Shown: piece after piece, positions 33,091-44,284 of the stretch
Layout: every line of letters begins with the position of its first letter
How positions within the stretch are numbered: position 1 is the stretch's first letter
Assembly (NCBI GenBank): GCA_002104905.1
Contig: MCFE01000605.1
Location: 1 to 53,886, forward strand
Length of the DNA stretch: 53,886 nucleotides
Reading direction: 5' to 3'
Source of the DNA: Basidiobolus meristosporus CBS 931.73
Taxonomy: Eukaryota; Basidiobolomycota; Basidiobolomycetes; Basidiobolales; Basidiobolaceae
Translations under genes and position numbers: made by a program
The notes under the pieces: generated by a model
The model's input: the letters and a program-made list of their open reading frames with translations, nothing else
The model's database searches: none
What the model was told of the DNA's origin: nothing

Positions 33091-33554
33091 ATGTAATTTG
33101 GCATTCATGGACTAACTATTCTCATTGCATTTGCAAAATATCTATGTTCAGATACTACCACGTACATCTGGCAACCATTTACTTATTAATAGGGAAAGTT
33201 CAGCTCTGAATTGAGGAGATTAGAGCCAAAATTGCAATGCTTTGCTGAGTTTTATGATACTTTCAGTAAGAATAGCTGCTGACTTGCAAAATCACATCTT
33301 AAAGCAGCCAAGAGTGTCCAAAATGCTATTACATCATTTCTGCACAATATTCTGCTTCAAATAGTCAGATCTGACCACAGTTCCAGGGAGATTGTTAAGT
33401 TCTGACCAACCTTTATATTATAAGTACTGAGATATTGTATTTGCTCACTCAAGTGCCTCTGTTCACTTCTTTCCCTTACTTCATGGTCTACAAAAACAAT
33501 CAAGATAATATATCACTTTAGAAGCCAACACACATATTCCACAATCTGTTGTAC
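33091..33554. other. Unassigned AT-rich sequence
   Basis: No ORF, repeat end or match recognised. Confidence 0.3.
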
Positions 33555-33655
33555 TGTTACAAGTCTTGATATCAGAGTTGCAGAGGAGTAGGGAGTTCAT
33601 CTAGTAATGAACTCACCAACATTTAAACTGATATTTAATGAGGTTCCAGCAGCTT
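33555..33655 (-). repeat. Left part of a gypsy family 1 LTR, interrupted
   Basis: TGTTACAAGTCTTGATATC through 'GAGGTTCCAGCAGCTT' equals about the first 100 bp of the minus-oriented LTR. It ends where plus-strand gag sequence begins. The complementary right part lies at 37177-37317, beyond the plus-strand element. Confidence 0.7.
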
Positions 33656-34720
33656 CTTTGCTTTGATTGCAACCAGCAGGAACTTATTGCAAAGTACTGC
33701 CCTTGGACAGGAAATAAACACCAGCCATTGCAAACTTTCAGCCATATTGAAGCCCTTGTGCATAGTAACATGGAGGATGAGCTTGATGAAGAATCAGAAC
33801 TTGCATTCTGTATGACAGAAGAATACATATTCCAAATGTCCTAAACTCAGCAAAGCTATCATACTTGAATGGAGTAATCAATAGTGTACTTGCCAGGATC
33901 ATGATTAACTTAGGAGTATTGCATGAGTATGTGTTGGAGCAATTTGCTTTGAAGGCTGAAATCCACACAGAACCTACCAAATCTACTCCAGTCGCAACAG
34001 CAGATGGGAACTCTCATATAATCAGCCATATTACTCAGCCAGTAAGGATGAAAATTAATGACTATGACAAAGTCCTACAGGCCTGTATATTGGGCAACTA
34101 CAAGTTTGACCTTGTACTTAGAAAATCAGGCTATTTTGTTGTAATCCATCAATCAACTGGAGAGCCCATACTACTCAGATCCAGATGGACAACAAGATCT
34201 ATGAACTATTACCCAATAGACGGGATTTCAACTTGGTCAATTCTAGTGTGAGTGAAGCAAGTGATTTTAAGCAAGACACAGTCCTGTAGTACACTTGAAA
34301 AGGCACCCAGATGTTCCTCATGCCAGTATCGCAGGAGGATCCCTCTACTCCAGCACCCCAGGAGATCCACACTATTGTGAAGGATTATTCAGACAAATTT
34401 GAGATCAACATGTAAGCCTACCACCAATCAGAGATGTGGATCATTTCATTGATACAGGAGATAGCCCTCCAGTGTGTAAAACACCTTACTGAATGAGTCC
34501 ATAGGAGTTGGAAGAGATGAAGAGACAAATGTATCAGTTACTGGAATAAACATATATCAAACCCAGCAAGTCACCTTGGGGAATACCAGTACTTTTTGTA
34601 AGAAAGAAGGATGGAACACTCAGGATATGCATTAACTACAGCGCCCTCAACTCAGTTATTGTCAGGAATAGAGTACCCCATACCATGAATGACAAGCTTT
34701 TGGACCAACTTAATGGATAT
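33656..34720 (+). pseudogene. gypsy family 1 gag-protease-RT fragment, plus strand
   Basis: It reads a zinc knuckle 'CFDCNQQELIAKYC' (His lost), then ORF 33865-34251 with 'IMINLGVLHEYVLEQF', where the DSG active site has become NLG, and 'TADGNSHIISHITQPV'. The start of RT follows ('ASHLGE', 'FLDQL'-type pieces with frameshifts) as far as 34720. It aligns with the minus-strand copy at 28000-29060. Beyond 34720 an LTR piece replaces RT. Confidence 0.75.
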
Positions 34721-34932
34721 ATTAAGTAGGATCTTATTGGGTGATGATGATGCAATCAAATAAGTCATCAGCCACAACCTACATTAGGAAATACAATTAG
34801 TCAGCAATTGATCTGGCAAAATGTATTTAAGGAGCTGCTAGAACCTCAATAAAAATAAGTTCAAGTTTTAGTGAATACAATACTAGCTAAACTCCCTATT
34901 CCTCTACAACTCTTATACCAAGACTTGTAACA
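34721..34932 (+). repeat. gypsy family 1 LTR fragment
   Basis: The 3' ~210 bp of a plus-oriented LTR, from 'TAGGATCTTATTGGGTGATG' to 'AGACTTGTAACA'. It lies between truncated RT and truncated fold-back copy F, at a deletion scar. Confidence 0.7.
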
Positions 34933-35413
34933 TACCCATGGCACTCTGAATCTAGCTCCTGCAGCTTGTATCATGTCACAAAAATGAATGGCAATATCTT
35001 GGTCCACTGGTACTATCTGGCACTATAAATGCTTTGTATAGATCTTACTTTATGGCTAATATTTAAATATAGTGCCAGATAGTACCAGTGGACCAAGATA
35101 GTGCCATTCATTTTTGTGACATGATACAAGCTACAGGAGCTAGATTCAGAGTGCTATGGGTATTGAGTACCAGATGCATATCTTCAATCTGCTTGTGCTC
35201 TGACACATCCTCAGCTACATAGATCCACAAAAAAAGGTCAAAAAACGGATTTTCTCCAACACAATGGATGAAACACAGGGGCTGCTTTGCATGAAGATGC
35301 GGAGCTATGTTTCACACTCTGTGGCCAGGTAGAGGCTCAATTGGCCTCTCTGGCACACTATGGCATCATTTGGTACTCATGGCTCAATGTGGCAATATCC
35401 AACGGAACAAGTC
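34933..35413. mobile_element. Fold-back element, copy F (outer left arm missing)
   Basis: It starts inside the left arm ('TACCCATGGCACTCTGAATC') directly after the LTR fragment, passes the centre, and has a complete right arm ending CAACGGAACAAGTC at 35413. The central inverted repeat is almost perfect here ('GTGCCAGATAGTACCAGTGG' and its complement). The RT and most of the RNase H of the host gypsy element are gone at its left side. Confidence 0.75.
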
Positions 35414-36807
35414 TAAGAAGTTTGGCAATTTGATATGGAGACTACTGAATGCCCTGTGAAAAGCAACACAGTTGCTGATGCCTTATCATGAAGAGAATAA
35501 CTTGCACAACCAACTTGGTGCATGGATCAGGTTGACATAACCTACTACCAAAGTACTTGGAGGACCAAGACACTTCTAATGAGGTAGATGTAGAGATCAA
35601 GAGGATAATACAGGATGAAGCCAGCAAGTTTGTAGTACAGAATGAAACACTCTGCCAAACTGTTGATGGAAGCCCTACTACCTATTGCCCTTATGTTCTT
35701 TGCCTGGATTTAATATGTGAGTTACACAATGGATATGGACATCTTGGAATTGAAGGAACCTATGGCCTTGTGAAAGCCAGAGCTTGGTGGCCTAGAATGA
35801 AACAAGACATTGAGAAGCTAGTGAAAACATGCCCAAATTGCCAAATCAATCAAGGCCAACCACAGAGAATTGCTGAACTCTTTCCGTTGTTGCCTGTACA
35901 ACCATTTGAAAGTTGGGGAATTGACTTTATTGGAAGACTTCCAACCACCAGGAAATGCTACTTTTGGATCCTAGTAGCAATTGACCATGCCACTAAATGG
36001 CCAGTAGATAAGGCAGTACCTGTAGCCAGTGAACAGGAAGTTGCAGGTTTCATCTACCATGAGATCCTTATGAAGTTTGGATGCGCTGTAGGGATTTTAT
36101 ACAATAGAGGAGCAAACTTTATGGCAACAACATTGAATGCTTACCTGGAAATGCATAAGATCAAACACTTAAAAACCTTGGCATGTCACCCTAGAACTAA
36201 TAGAGGCACTGAGTGGTTTAGTGAATTATTTGTAAAAATGCTAACAAAGTATGCAAATGGAGTTGTCAGTAGATGGAATCAGTATATAGACCAAGCACTC
36301 TTTGCATGAAGAGTTAGAGTACATAACACCACTCAACAATTGCCATTTTAATTAGTGTATGGATACCAACCAATGATTCCAAGAGATCTCACACACCCAA
36401 AGCTTGCAGATGGCTTAGAAGAAGAGTTCAGTCAGCAAAGTAGACAGCAGCAGCTGGAACAAGGACGTCAAGAGGCACAGGCTAAAGTATCTCAAAGTGC
36501 AGAAAAGATGAAGCAGAGATTTGATAAGACTTTATCACCAGAAGCATTGACAGTTAGGAACTTTGTGTGACAAGAATCAATACTTGGAAGAAGTCTGAGC
36601 CACAATGGACAGAGCCTTTTAAGATCATCAGAGAATGTCCACATGCAGCTAACCAACCAGTGGACAAACAAGGGAATATCCGGGAAGATTTAGTTCATAG
36701 AGACAGACTCAAACTTGCAAGACTTACCAACAATACTGAACCATTAACATTTTGGCATCACAAGTAAAGAGATTCAGGAGTACCCTTCCAACTTTAGTAG
36801 GGGAGAA
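35414..36807 (+). pseudogene. gypsy family 1 integrase with flanking RNase H end and C-terminal domain
   Basis: It begins with degenerate 'VADALS'-type RNase H sequence. ORF 35557-36309 (250 codons) is an integrase: H57-x4-H62 and C92-x2-C95 form the HHCC zinc site, with D123 in 'GIDFIGRLP', 'YNRGANF' where the second catalytic Asp is Asn183, and E219 in 'HPRTNRGTEW'. ORFs 36355-36570 ('YGYQPMIPRDL') and 36567-36767 ('WTEPFKI', 'VHRDRLK') complete pol. A polypurine tract AGTAGGGGAGAA precedes the LTR. Two in-frame stops separate the pieces. Confidence 0.85.
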
Positions 36808-37176
36808 TGTAATGATCTACTGCTTAAATGTTCGAGTTAGATCAGTTCTTAGTCAAATCAATTAGGTATATGCTTAGCCTATCAGTATATCAGTGTTGTC
36901 TATCAAATCAGTAGCATTAGTCAGCAAATGAATCAGCAGATCTTTATTGGACAGAAATAGATATATAAATTAGGATCTTATTAGGTAGTGATGATTTATT
37001 CAAATGAGTCATCAGCCACAACCTACATTAGGAAATGTAATTAGTCAGCAATTGATCTGGCAAAGTGTTCATAAGGAGCTGCTGGAACTTCAATAAATAT
37101 CAGTTCAAGTTTTAGTGAATACAATACTTGCTAAACTTGCTGTTCCCCTACAACTCTTGTATCAAGAGTTGTAACA
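36808..37176 (+). repeat. 3' LTR of the plus-strand gypsy family 1 element
   Basis: 369 bp, TGTAATGATC to GAGTTGTAACA. The right flank CTGA continues directly as the interior of an oppositely oriented LTR. Confidence 0.85.
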
Positions 37177-38430
37177 CTGATAAGGACCTACTGATTCATC
37201 TGCAGACTAATATGACTGTTTGATTGACAATACTTATATATTGATTGGCCAAACATAAGATAAATTATTTTACTAAATATTGCTCTGAGTTGAGCATTCA
37301 AGCAGCAGATCTTAAAATTCATCCCTCTAAATCTGAAAGGGTTCTGCTGAGTCTCTTTTTTAATGAAACCAGTATCTTAATGGTCAATATTGTCCGTAGC
37401 TTATGTGGGCTTGAGTCTGTCTCTATTAACCAAATCTTCTAGAATATTTCTTTGTCTGTCTACTGACTGTAAGTTGCAAATGGACATTCTCTGATGAACC
37501 TGAGTGGTCCTGTCCATTATGGCTCAAACATCTTCCAAGTGCTTTCTCCTAGCAGTACAAAGTTCCCAACTGTTACTACCTCTGGTGTTATAGTCCTATC
37601 AAACTTATCAAGCATCTTTACTGCACATTAAGATGTTTTGGCCTGTGACACCTGGAATTTTTGTTCCAGTTGTTGGTTTATACTAGGCACACTGAGTTCA
37701 TCCCACAAGTTGGTGGTGAGCTTTGTATATGGGATATATCCTGCAATCCATGTTTTACATTCACAATGTTGTGCTCCCTAGCTCTGCAGCAAACAGTGCT
37801 TGGTCAATATACTTGTCCCATCTACTTATAGCTCCATTTGCATACTTAGTCAGCATTTTTTCAAATAATCCATTGTGCACCTCAGTGACTCCATTAGTTC
37901 TAGAGTAATATGACAAAACTTTCAAATGTTTGCTTTACTGCATTTCCATGCAGGTTTCCAATGCTTTTGTTAAAAGTTTGCACCACTATCAGGTAAGATT
38001 TCCACAGGGCATCCAAACTTCATCTGGATCTTGTGGTAGATTAAGCTTGCAACTTCTTGTACACTGGCTGCTGGTACAACTCCAGCCACTGGCCATTTGG
38101 ATGAATAGTCAATTGTCACTAGGATCTTCCAATTACATTTCCTAGTATCTGATAGTCTTCCCATAAAGTCAATTCCCCAACATTCAAATAGTCTTACAGG
38201 CCTTAAGGGAAAGAGCTTGGTAATTCTCTGCAGTTGGCTTTGGTTGATTTGTCAACCTGTGTGCACTTTCACTGGCTTCTTAGTATCCTGTTTGATTTGG
38301 GGTCAGCATTTTCTAGCTTTTACATGGCTATAGGCTCCTTCAGTTCCAAGATGTCCATTTCCAATGTGTAGCTTGTGAACTAGATCCAGGCAAGTAATTG
38401 CTGAAAAATTGAACTTTTTGGTATCATTCA
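37177..38430 (-). pseudogene. gypsy family 1 LTR remainder, pol C-terminus and integrase, minus strand
   Basis: 37177-37317 is the right part of a minus-oriented LTR ('CTGATAAGGACCTACTGATTC' to 'AGCAGCAGATCTTA'). It is followed by pol C-terminus and integrase; ORF 37970-38164 reads 'ILVTIDYSSKWPVAG' and 'ILPDSGANF', keeping the second catalytic Asp that the plus-strand copy lost. Together with 33555-33655 this suggests one minus-strand element split in its LTR by the plus-strand element. Confidence 0.7.
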
Positions 38431-38808
38431 GCATCTAAGAGTTTACGTGGGAGTTCAGGACTAGTCCTGGTCAGTGTGTGGCTAACTCACAGCCCTAACT
38501 TTCCCACTTTATTCAGATCTATGATCCTTTGATTTTCCCCTTATAGTCAAGCTCAAGTAGCATTTTTACCAAACATTATGTACAAACCCCAAAACTGTTA
38601 GAGAATGATCCAGATTGTTGTAAAGCCTCCTTACTTAGTGATACTGTTGTATTACTTCTACAAAGGATTAAATACTGAGCTTCTTTTGAATGTGCAACTC
38701 ATCAACTATTATCAATATTACTTGGTAAATTCCTTATATCCAAAGCCCTTCTGAATTTCCATCAGGTTGTAAGCTGCAATTGCCGTAACCTAATCTAAAG
38801 ATGACATC
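38431..38808. other. Unassigned sequence
   Basis: Nothing recognised. It ends with ACATC (38804-38808), the possible left duplication of the following LTR. Confidence 0.3.
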
Positions 38809-40016
38809 TGTGGTAATGGAGAGTATTTCATGACTACAGTATCCCAACAACATGGCACTCATTTCTTTATTTTGCTTTTTGCTATTGTAACATACAGAAT
38901 AAAGATCAAGAATTTACAACTATCAAGGACAAATACTTCAGACCCTGCCAAGCAATCCACCCAAGAATATCATGTCATACAGAACACACAGTTGCCAGCA
39001 TATTTTTGAAATTACAGCTCATTTGAAGCAGTACTTAAGGAGTTATGGCCAAACAAGTTCAAGTATTATATTTACCATGTCTCTATTGCTAGGATTATTA
39101 TGGTGACTTTGGTTGCATGTAACTTTCAAACCAGCCAATCACATCATGTGAAATTTATACTGGTGCTGTGCCTTTGTCCAATCTGCCCCACTGCAAGACT
39201 TCAGCTTTGTATCACGTGTATTGCTTTCACAATTGCCCAAAAAGTTTGATCCTTCAGAAATTTCATATATATGACTTCTCCAGCTGAAAAATAAGGGAGA
39301 GCCTCTCTTTCCAGAATCTCCACACTACAATTACAATTTTAAAGGTTATAAGACTTCCCCTGCATCACTTGCACTATTGAGCATTTTGACTTTGATTGGT
39401 ACCACATCAGTAAAGAGACTGCAAAGCTCACAAGAATTCAATCTAAGTTCTACAAGAAACTACCACTTTTCTGTTAGAAAAGTCCCCTCTAGAAACCCCT
39501 GTACTCTGAAGACACCCCTATAGAGAGCCTTCTAAGAAACATCTTTACTCTAAAGAAGCCCCTTTAGGCACCCCTTTAGTGTGAAGTCCACTGCAAAGAC
39601 TACTGGGAGAAGCCCCATTACTCTAAAGTCACCCCTTTAGACACCCCTCTAGGTCTAAAGACTCCTTCAGAGACTTCTATAACACACCCCTTTAGGTTAA
39701 AGGGGAGCTCCAAATTTCCATATTAGGAAATATTCTCTCAGAAAGTAAAGTGACTCCCAAATAAGGAAAACTCACTATAACAGAAAATAAGCCCATTAGT
39801 CAACAGAAGGTCAGAACACTGTTGTAGAAGTGAGAAACACTGCCTATAGTATATTTTGAGCCTAATATTGAGGATATTAGTGAAAGTTGCATCTTCTATT
39901 GGTATATCAAACTCCCAATAAAAATTTCAGTATTAGCAAACTGGAAGTTGTTGTATATTGTTGATTAGCCTTTACATTGTAGAACAAGCCCCAAACTAAT
40001 CATAATACAACACAAC
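38809..40016 (+). repeat. Putative copia LTR (1208 bp)
   Basis: It starts TGTGGTAATGG and ends AATACAACACAAC. The same sequence, shorter by an internal ~350 bp (about 38890-39245 here), occurs reversed at 49596-50453 with a perfect target duplication. Copia gag follows directly. It contains a cluster of CCCCTTTA-type motifs at 39480-39700. Flanks ACATC and ATATT agree at 3 of 5 bases. Confidence 0.6.
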
Positions 40017-42200
40017 ATATTCAGTAGCAATCAGAACAATACATATATCTTTCTTGTAAAGGTGAGGTTTAATAGAAAGAACTACACATGTTGGATGCAG
40101 TTGTATATGATAAATAAAAGATGCACTGTCTGCTTTGCAGCTTACCAGACAAGTCTGAGCCGCTCATACTTTCTTTTGAAAGTAGAGAAGACAATCAGCC
40201 TTGGACATTGTCATAGGAGGACTCTCCATGAAGGACTCAGATGTTATGATCAAGCAGAGAAAATTACATGAAAAGAAGGGAAAATAACAGAACCAAAGGA
40301 AACCTGTTTGCTGTAGCTACTGTAAGAGGTCAGGACAAGCTACAGCCAGTAGGTCTTCACAGCTCAGTATAAGTGATATCTCAGGGGCCATACCAGCAAA
40401 ATTGACCAACATACTATGTGCCTGGAATGACTAAGTACCTCTCTCAGTCAGTAGAGCAACTACCCAAGGACCCAGGGACCAAAATTTGCTTTTACTAAGC
40501 TGAGCTGCTTGATAGTAAGTGAAAATTGTCTAAATTTAGCTTTGGGAATCAGGGATCACAAAATATACAGGTTAAAATGTAGGATCATTGAATTGAATAT
40601 GTTGCCATTGCTGAAACTAATGAAACTAGCTGTGAGATGTTGCATAGGAGGCTAGGACACATTGAGAAATAGAAAATGAGATGATTGGCAAAATATCCAC
40701 TTTTTTAGGGCCTAAATTACTTGATTCCAAGCAAGTTGAGTATCTGCAAGAGATGTTCATATGGCAAACATGCTAGGGAATGTTTCAGGAGCTCAGGAGG
40801 CCTTAACATCACTTAATTTTGGCTATTGTGCACTCAGCCATATGTGGGTCCATCAGAAAATGGTGATTTGGAGCCAGGACATACTTTATGGCATTTATTG
40901 ATGACAATACAAGATATTAATAGGTGTTCTTCCTCATGACAAAGGATGCAGCTCTTGAGAAGTTCAGGCGCTTCAAAAACATGGCAGAAACATAAAATGG
41001 GCTAAGTTCAAGGTACCTCAAAGTGACAATGGAGGGGAATACTGCTTGAAGGAGTTTGCAGTATACTGCTCATATACTTGAACACTTCAATAGACCACTG
41101 TTCCACATACTCCACAGGAAAATGGAGTAGCAGAACATGCAAACTGAACAGTAGTATAGATGGGAAGATCTATGCTATATGAAAAGGGAATAGACATCAG
41201 GTTTTGGGCCAAATCTGTTGCTACCACAGTATACATCACAAAGTGATGCCCTACAATAGCACTACATGAGTCTACACCCCTGTAAGCATATACAGGGAGA
41301 AAACCAGACCTCCAGTGTATCAGGATCATTGACAGTGATGTGTTTTACCGCATCCCTGACAACAAACAATCAGAGTTGGAAGCAAAGAGTAGAAAATGGA
41401 TCTTACTTGGCTATTGTGATGATATTAAAGGGTATAGACTTTATGATGGCAAAATTCACAATCTGATCAAGAGTAGTGACATTATACTTGAGGAGAACTC
41501 ACAACATAGAGTCACTGAGATTATTAGCCAGCTACCAGATGATGCAATCACCACTAATGAAGACAATACTAACCAAGCCATATATGGAAGAAAACTCTAC
41601 TAGTTCCAGAACAGAACAGATCATCCCTGTTAGGAGATCTACCAGAGTAAGAAACAACCCTGGAGCTTGGAGGCAAACATCCAATGACCATGGAGAATCT
41701 TATCTTGACTTGGGTGCCAAACTGCAGAGTCTAGAACAAGTAATGCAAGGTACAAATATTACTATGTAGCAGCAAGCCATGAAGGGCAACTTTCATTTAT
41801 TGATCAGGGCTAAAATGTGGGAATGGGTAGTTAACCAATTGGGAGAAAGTCAATAGGATGTAGCTTGGTCTTCTACATTAAGATAACCTCAAATGGTACC
41901 ATTAATAAGCACTAGGCTTGATTGATGACTAGATGCTGTTCCCAGATCCAGGGACTAGACTTTAGCTAACCTTGGCTCTGGTAGCCAAATTTAACTCCAT
42001 TAGGACAGTTCTAGCCCTAGCAGCTGTACACAGTCTAGATGCACACAAAATGGATGTTAAAACAGCCTTTCTAAATGTAGATCTGCTAGAGGCTATATAT
42101 ATGGAGCAATCAAGGGGTCTTACAAAACTTTGCCAGCCCCATAATGTGTGCAGAATCAGGAAATTGTTGTATAAGCTTAAGGAGACACTTGTAAACTTAC
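40017..42200 (+). pseudogene. Ty1/copia polyprotein remnant, plus strand
   Basis: In order: gag start in ORF 40062-40271 ('RFNRKNYTCWMQLYMINK'); pre-integrase 'MLHRRLGHIEK' near 40635; integrase fragments with many stops; ORF 41340-41603 ('KSRKWILLGYCDDIKGYRLYDGK'); 'RRSTRVRNNPGAW' near 41635; and the start of RT in ORF 41972-42469 ('IRTVLALAAVHSLDAHKMDVKTAFLNVDL', 'VCRIRKLLYKLK'). The order IN before RT is diagnostic of copia. RT stops near 42190, where an unrelated frame takes over. Confidence 0.8.
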
Positions 42201-43410
42201 TAGGACTTGCCCTAGCTCTAGTCAAAGAATTGTTAGAGGGACTCAAGGGGATAATGACCCTTCATGTCAGTCAGACAGTCCTACAGGAGCCAAATAAGGG
42301 TACATACATAAATGTATGCATAGGGAATAAGGAGATTCTTGCCCTTATTGACACAGGATCATCTATGTTGATGATGACAGAATCATTAGCAAAACATTTA
42401 AAATTAGACATAAGACTTGTTCCATTAGATAGTGTCACATTGAGCCATGAGTGCCAAATGATCCCGTAATGTGCCAGAGAGGCCAAGTGAGCCTATACTT
42501 TGCCACAGAGTGTGAAACTTAGCTCTGCACCTTCACGCAATGCCACCCTTGTGTTTCACCCATTGTGTTGGAGAAAATACATTATTTAACCTTTTTTTTT
42601 AGGTCAATGTTGTGCAGGATGTGTCAGAGTACAAAAGAATTGAAGATATACATCTGGTACTCAATACCCATGGCACTCTGAATCTAGCTCTTGTGGCTTG
42701 TAACATGTCAGAAAAATGCATGGCACTATCTTGGTTCACTGGAACCGTCTGGTACTATATTTAATTATCAACTCTAAAGTAAGATCTATACAAATCACTC
42801 ACAGTGCCAGATAGTACCAGTGGACCAAGATAGTGCCATGCATTTTTCTGACATGTTACAAGCTACAGGAGCTAGATTCAGAGTGCCATATGTATTGAGT
42901 ACCAGATGCATGTCTTGAATTCTTCTGTTCTTTTACACATCCTGCGCAACATTGATCTACAAAAAACATCAAAAAATGAATTTTCTCCTGCATCATAGGA
43001 GAAACACAGGGGCTGCCGTGCATTATGATGCAGAGCTATGTTTCACACTCTGTGACCAAGTATAGGTTCACTTGGCCTCCCTGGCACACTATGGCATCAT
43101 TTGGCACTCATGGCTCAATGTGGCACTATCCAATGGAACAAGTCCATAATCCCCAACAACACCATCTGAAGCTGGGTAGCAAATGACCAACTAGATCAAA
43201 CAGTAGGTGGGGAACCTAATTGCCCCCTCTGGCTAGGTAAACTGATTATACACCAAGATGTTGTGGTCTTACCTATTGCAACCAACAACCTAGTTTTTGG
43301 CAAGAGTGGGCTTATCTCAAATAAGATGGACATACTCTACAGTGCATCTGAGCTCAGGTAGGATACCAGAGTATCCCTTGTTTGCCCAAATAGTGGAACA
43401 AAAGAATGCA
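42200..43410 (+). pseudogene. Retropepsin-like ORF of an unclassified element, split by fold-back copy G
   Basis: ORF 41972-42469 changes near 42190 from copia RT to a frame reading 'INVCIGNKEILALIDTGSSMLMM' and 'LAKHLKLDI', with a clear DTGSS aspartic-protease motif. Fold-back G interrupts after KLDI. Past the insertion the frame continues 'VGGEPNCPLWLGKLI' and 'VVVLPIATNNLVFGKSG', the positions expected for the second half of a retropepsin (hydrophobic VVLP..., then a G-containing turn). One stop lies before and one after this block. It is not the protease of gypsy families 1 or 2. Confidence 0.65.
42414..43144. mobile_element. Fold-back element, copy G (731 bp, perfect target duplication)
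   Basis: Complete copy: GACTTGTTCC at the left end, GGAACAAGTC at the right (perfect 10-bp terminal inverted repeat). It is flanked by CATAA at 42409-42413 and 43145-43149. This defines the ends and the 5-bp duplication of the family. Arms are ~330 bp each with a short centre near 42775. No ORF. Confidence 0.92.
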
Positions 43411-43966
43411 CTTGGAAAGTGCAAACGGAAACAGGTCACTCAAAGCTGGCAACACTCCCTCCACCAGCAAAAATCAATATAATAATGAAAACAAGACCAA
43501 CCTGTAGGTTTGATGAGGTATGACACAAACATTACATGCAACAAGAATCACCTATGAAGAAATATTTGCTGGGGCAGTCAGTTTAATACAAGACATAATC
43601 AGAGAGGGACAAGGCAAGTTACCCATGCCAATACAAAGTACGGAGTTATTACCCAAAAAACAGAATACCACCTGAGAGGAGGTTCCTTGATCATTAAGGA
43701 GAGGGATGCTGCATTGATTCCCATGTCCATACTGAACACTGTCAGACATAAGATGCAAGGAATCAACTGTTGTGCCCTCACAAGGCCTTGACAGCCCCCC
43801 TGTTTTGTTGGATATGTATCAGTGATAGGTACCGCAGTTGTTGAGGTATATGCAGGCCTGGTAGAAGCTGCTAGATCACCAGAAGTAAAGCTCCTAATCA
43901 AAGGACCCCTCCATGAAATCCACACACATCTTAAACTCTATTTCTAAGAAAGACCTATCCTGGTGT
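43411..43966 (+). pseudogene. Unrecognised ORF behind the retropepsin
   Basis: From ATG 43520 the frame reads 'MTQTLHATRITYEEIFAGA', 'LIQDIIREGQGKLPM' and 'STELLPKK'. After a one-base loss near 43670 it reads 'RGGSLIIKERDAALIP' and 'NTVRHKMQGINCCALTRP', a stop, then 'GYVSVIGTAVVEVYAGLVEA' and 'VKLLIKGPLHEIHTHLKLYF', ending at TAA near 43948. The composition is protein-like throughout (few stops, balanced residues), unlike neighbouring decayed DNA. I do not recognise the family. Position after a protease suggests a retroelement product, but a captured gene is possible. Confidence 0.5.
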
Positions 43967-43971
43967 CAATA

Positions 43972-44284
43972 GACTTGCTCTATTGAATAGTGCCACATTG
44001 AGCCATGAGTGCCAAATACTGCCATTGTGTGTTAGAGAGGCATAGGAGACCTAAATTTGGCCACAGAGTGTGAAACATAAATGCTCATATTCATGCAAAG
44101 CTGCCCCTCTATTTTGCCCATTGTGCTGGGAAAATCCATTTTTTGACCTTTTTTTGGGGGTCAATGTTGTGCATGATGTGTAAGAACACAAAAGGACTGA
44201 AGATATCTACCTGGTACTCAATAATCATGGCACTCTGAATCTAGCTCTTGTTGCTTGTGACATGTTACAAAAATGCGTGGCACC
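43972..44284. mobile_element. Fold-back element, copy H (left half only)
   Basis: It starts GACTTGCTCTATTG with left flank CAATA. Left-arm homology runs to 'ACAAAAATGCGTGGCACCA', close to the centre, then ends in unrelated sequence. Confidence 0.75.
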
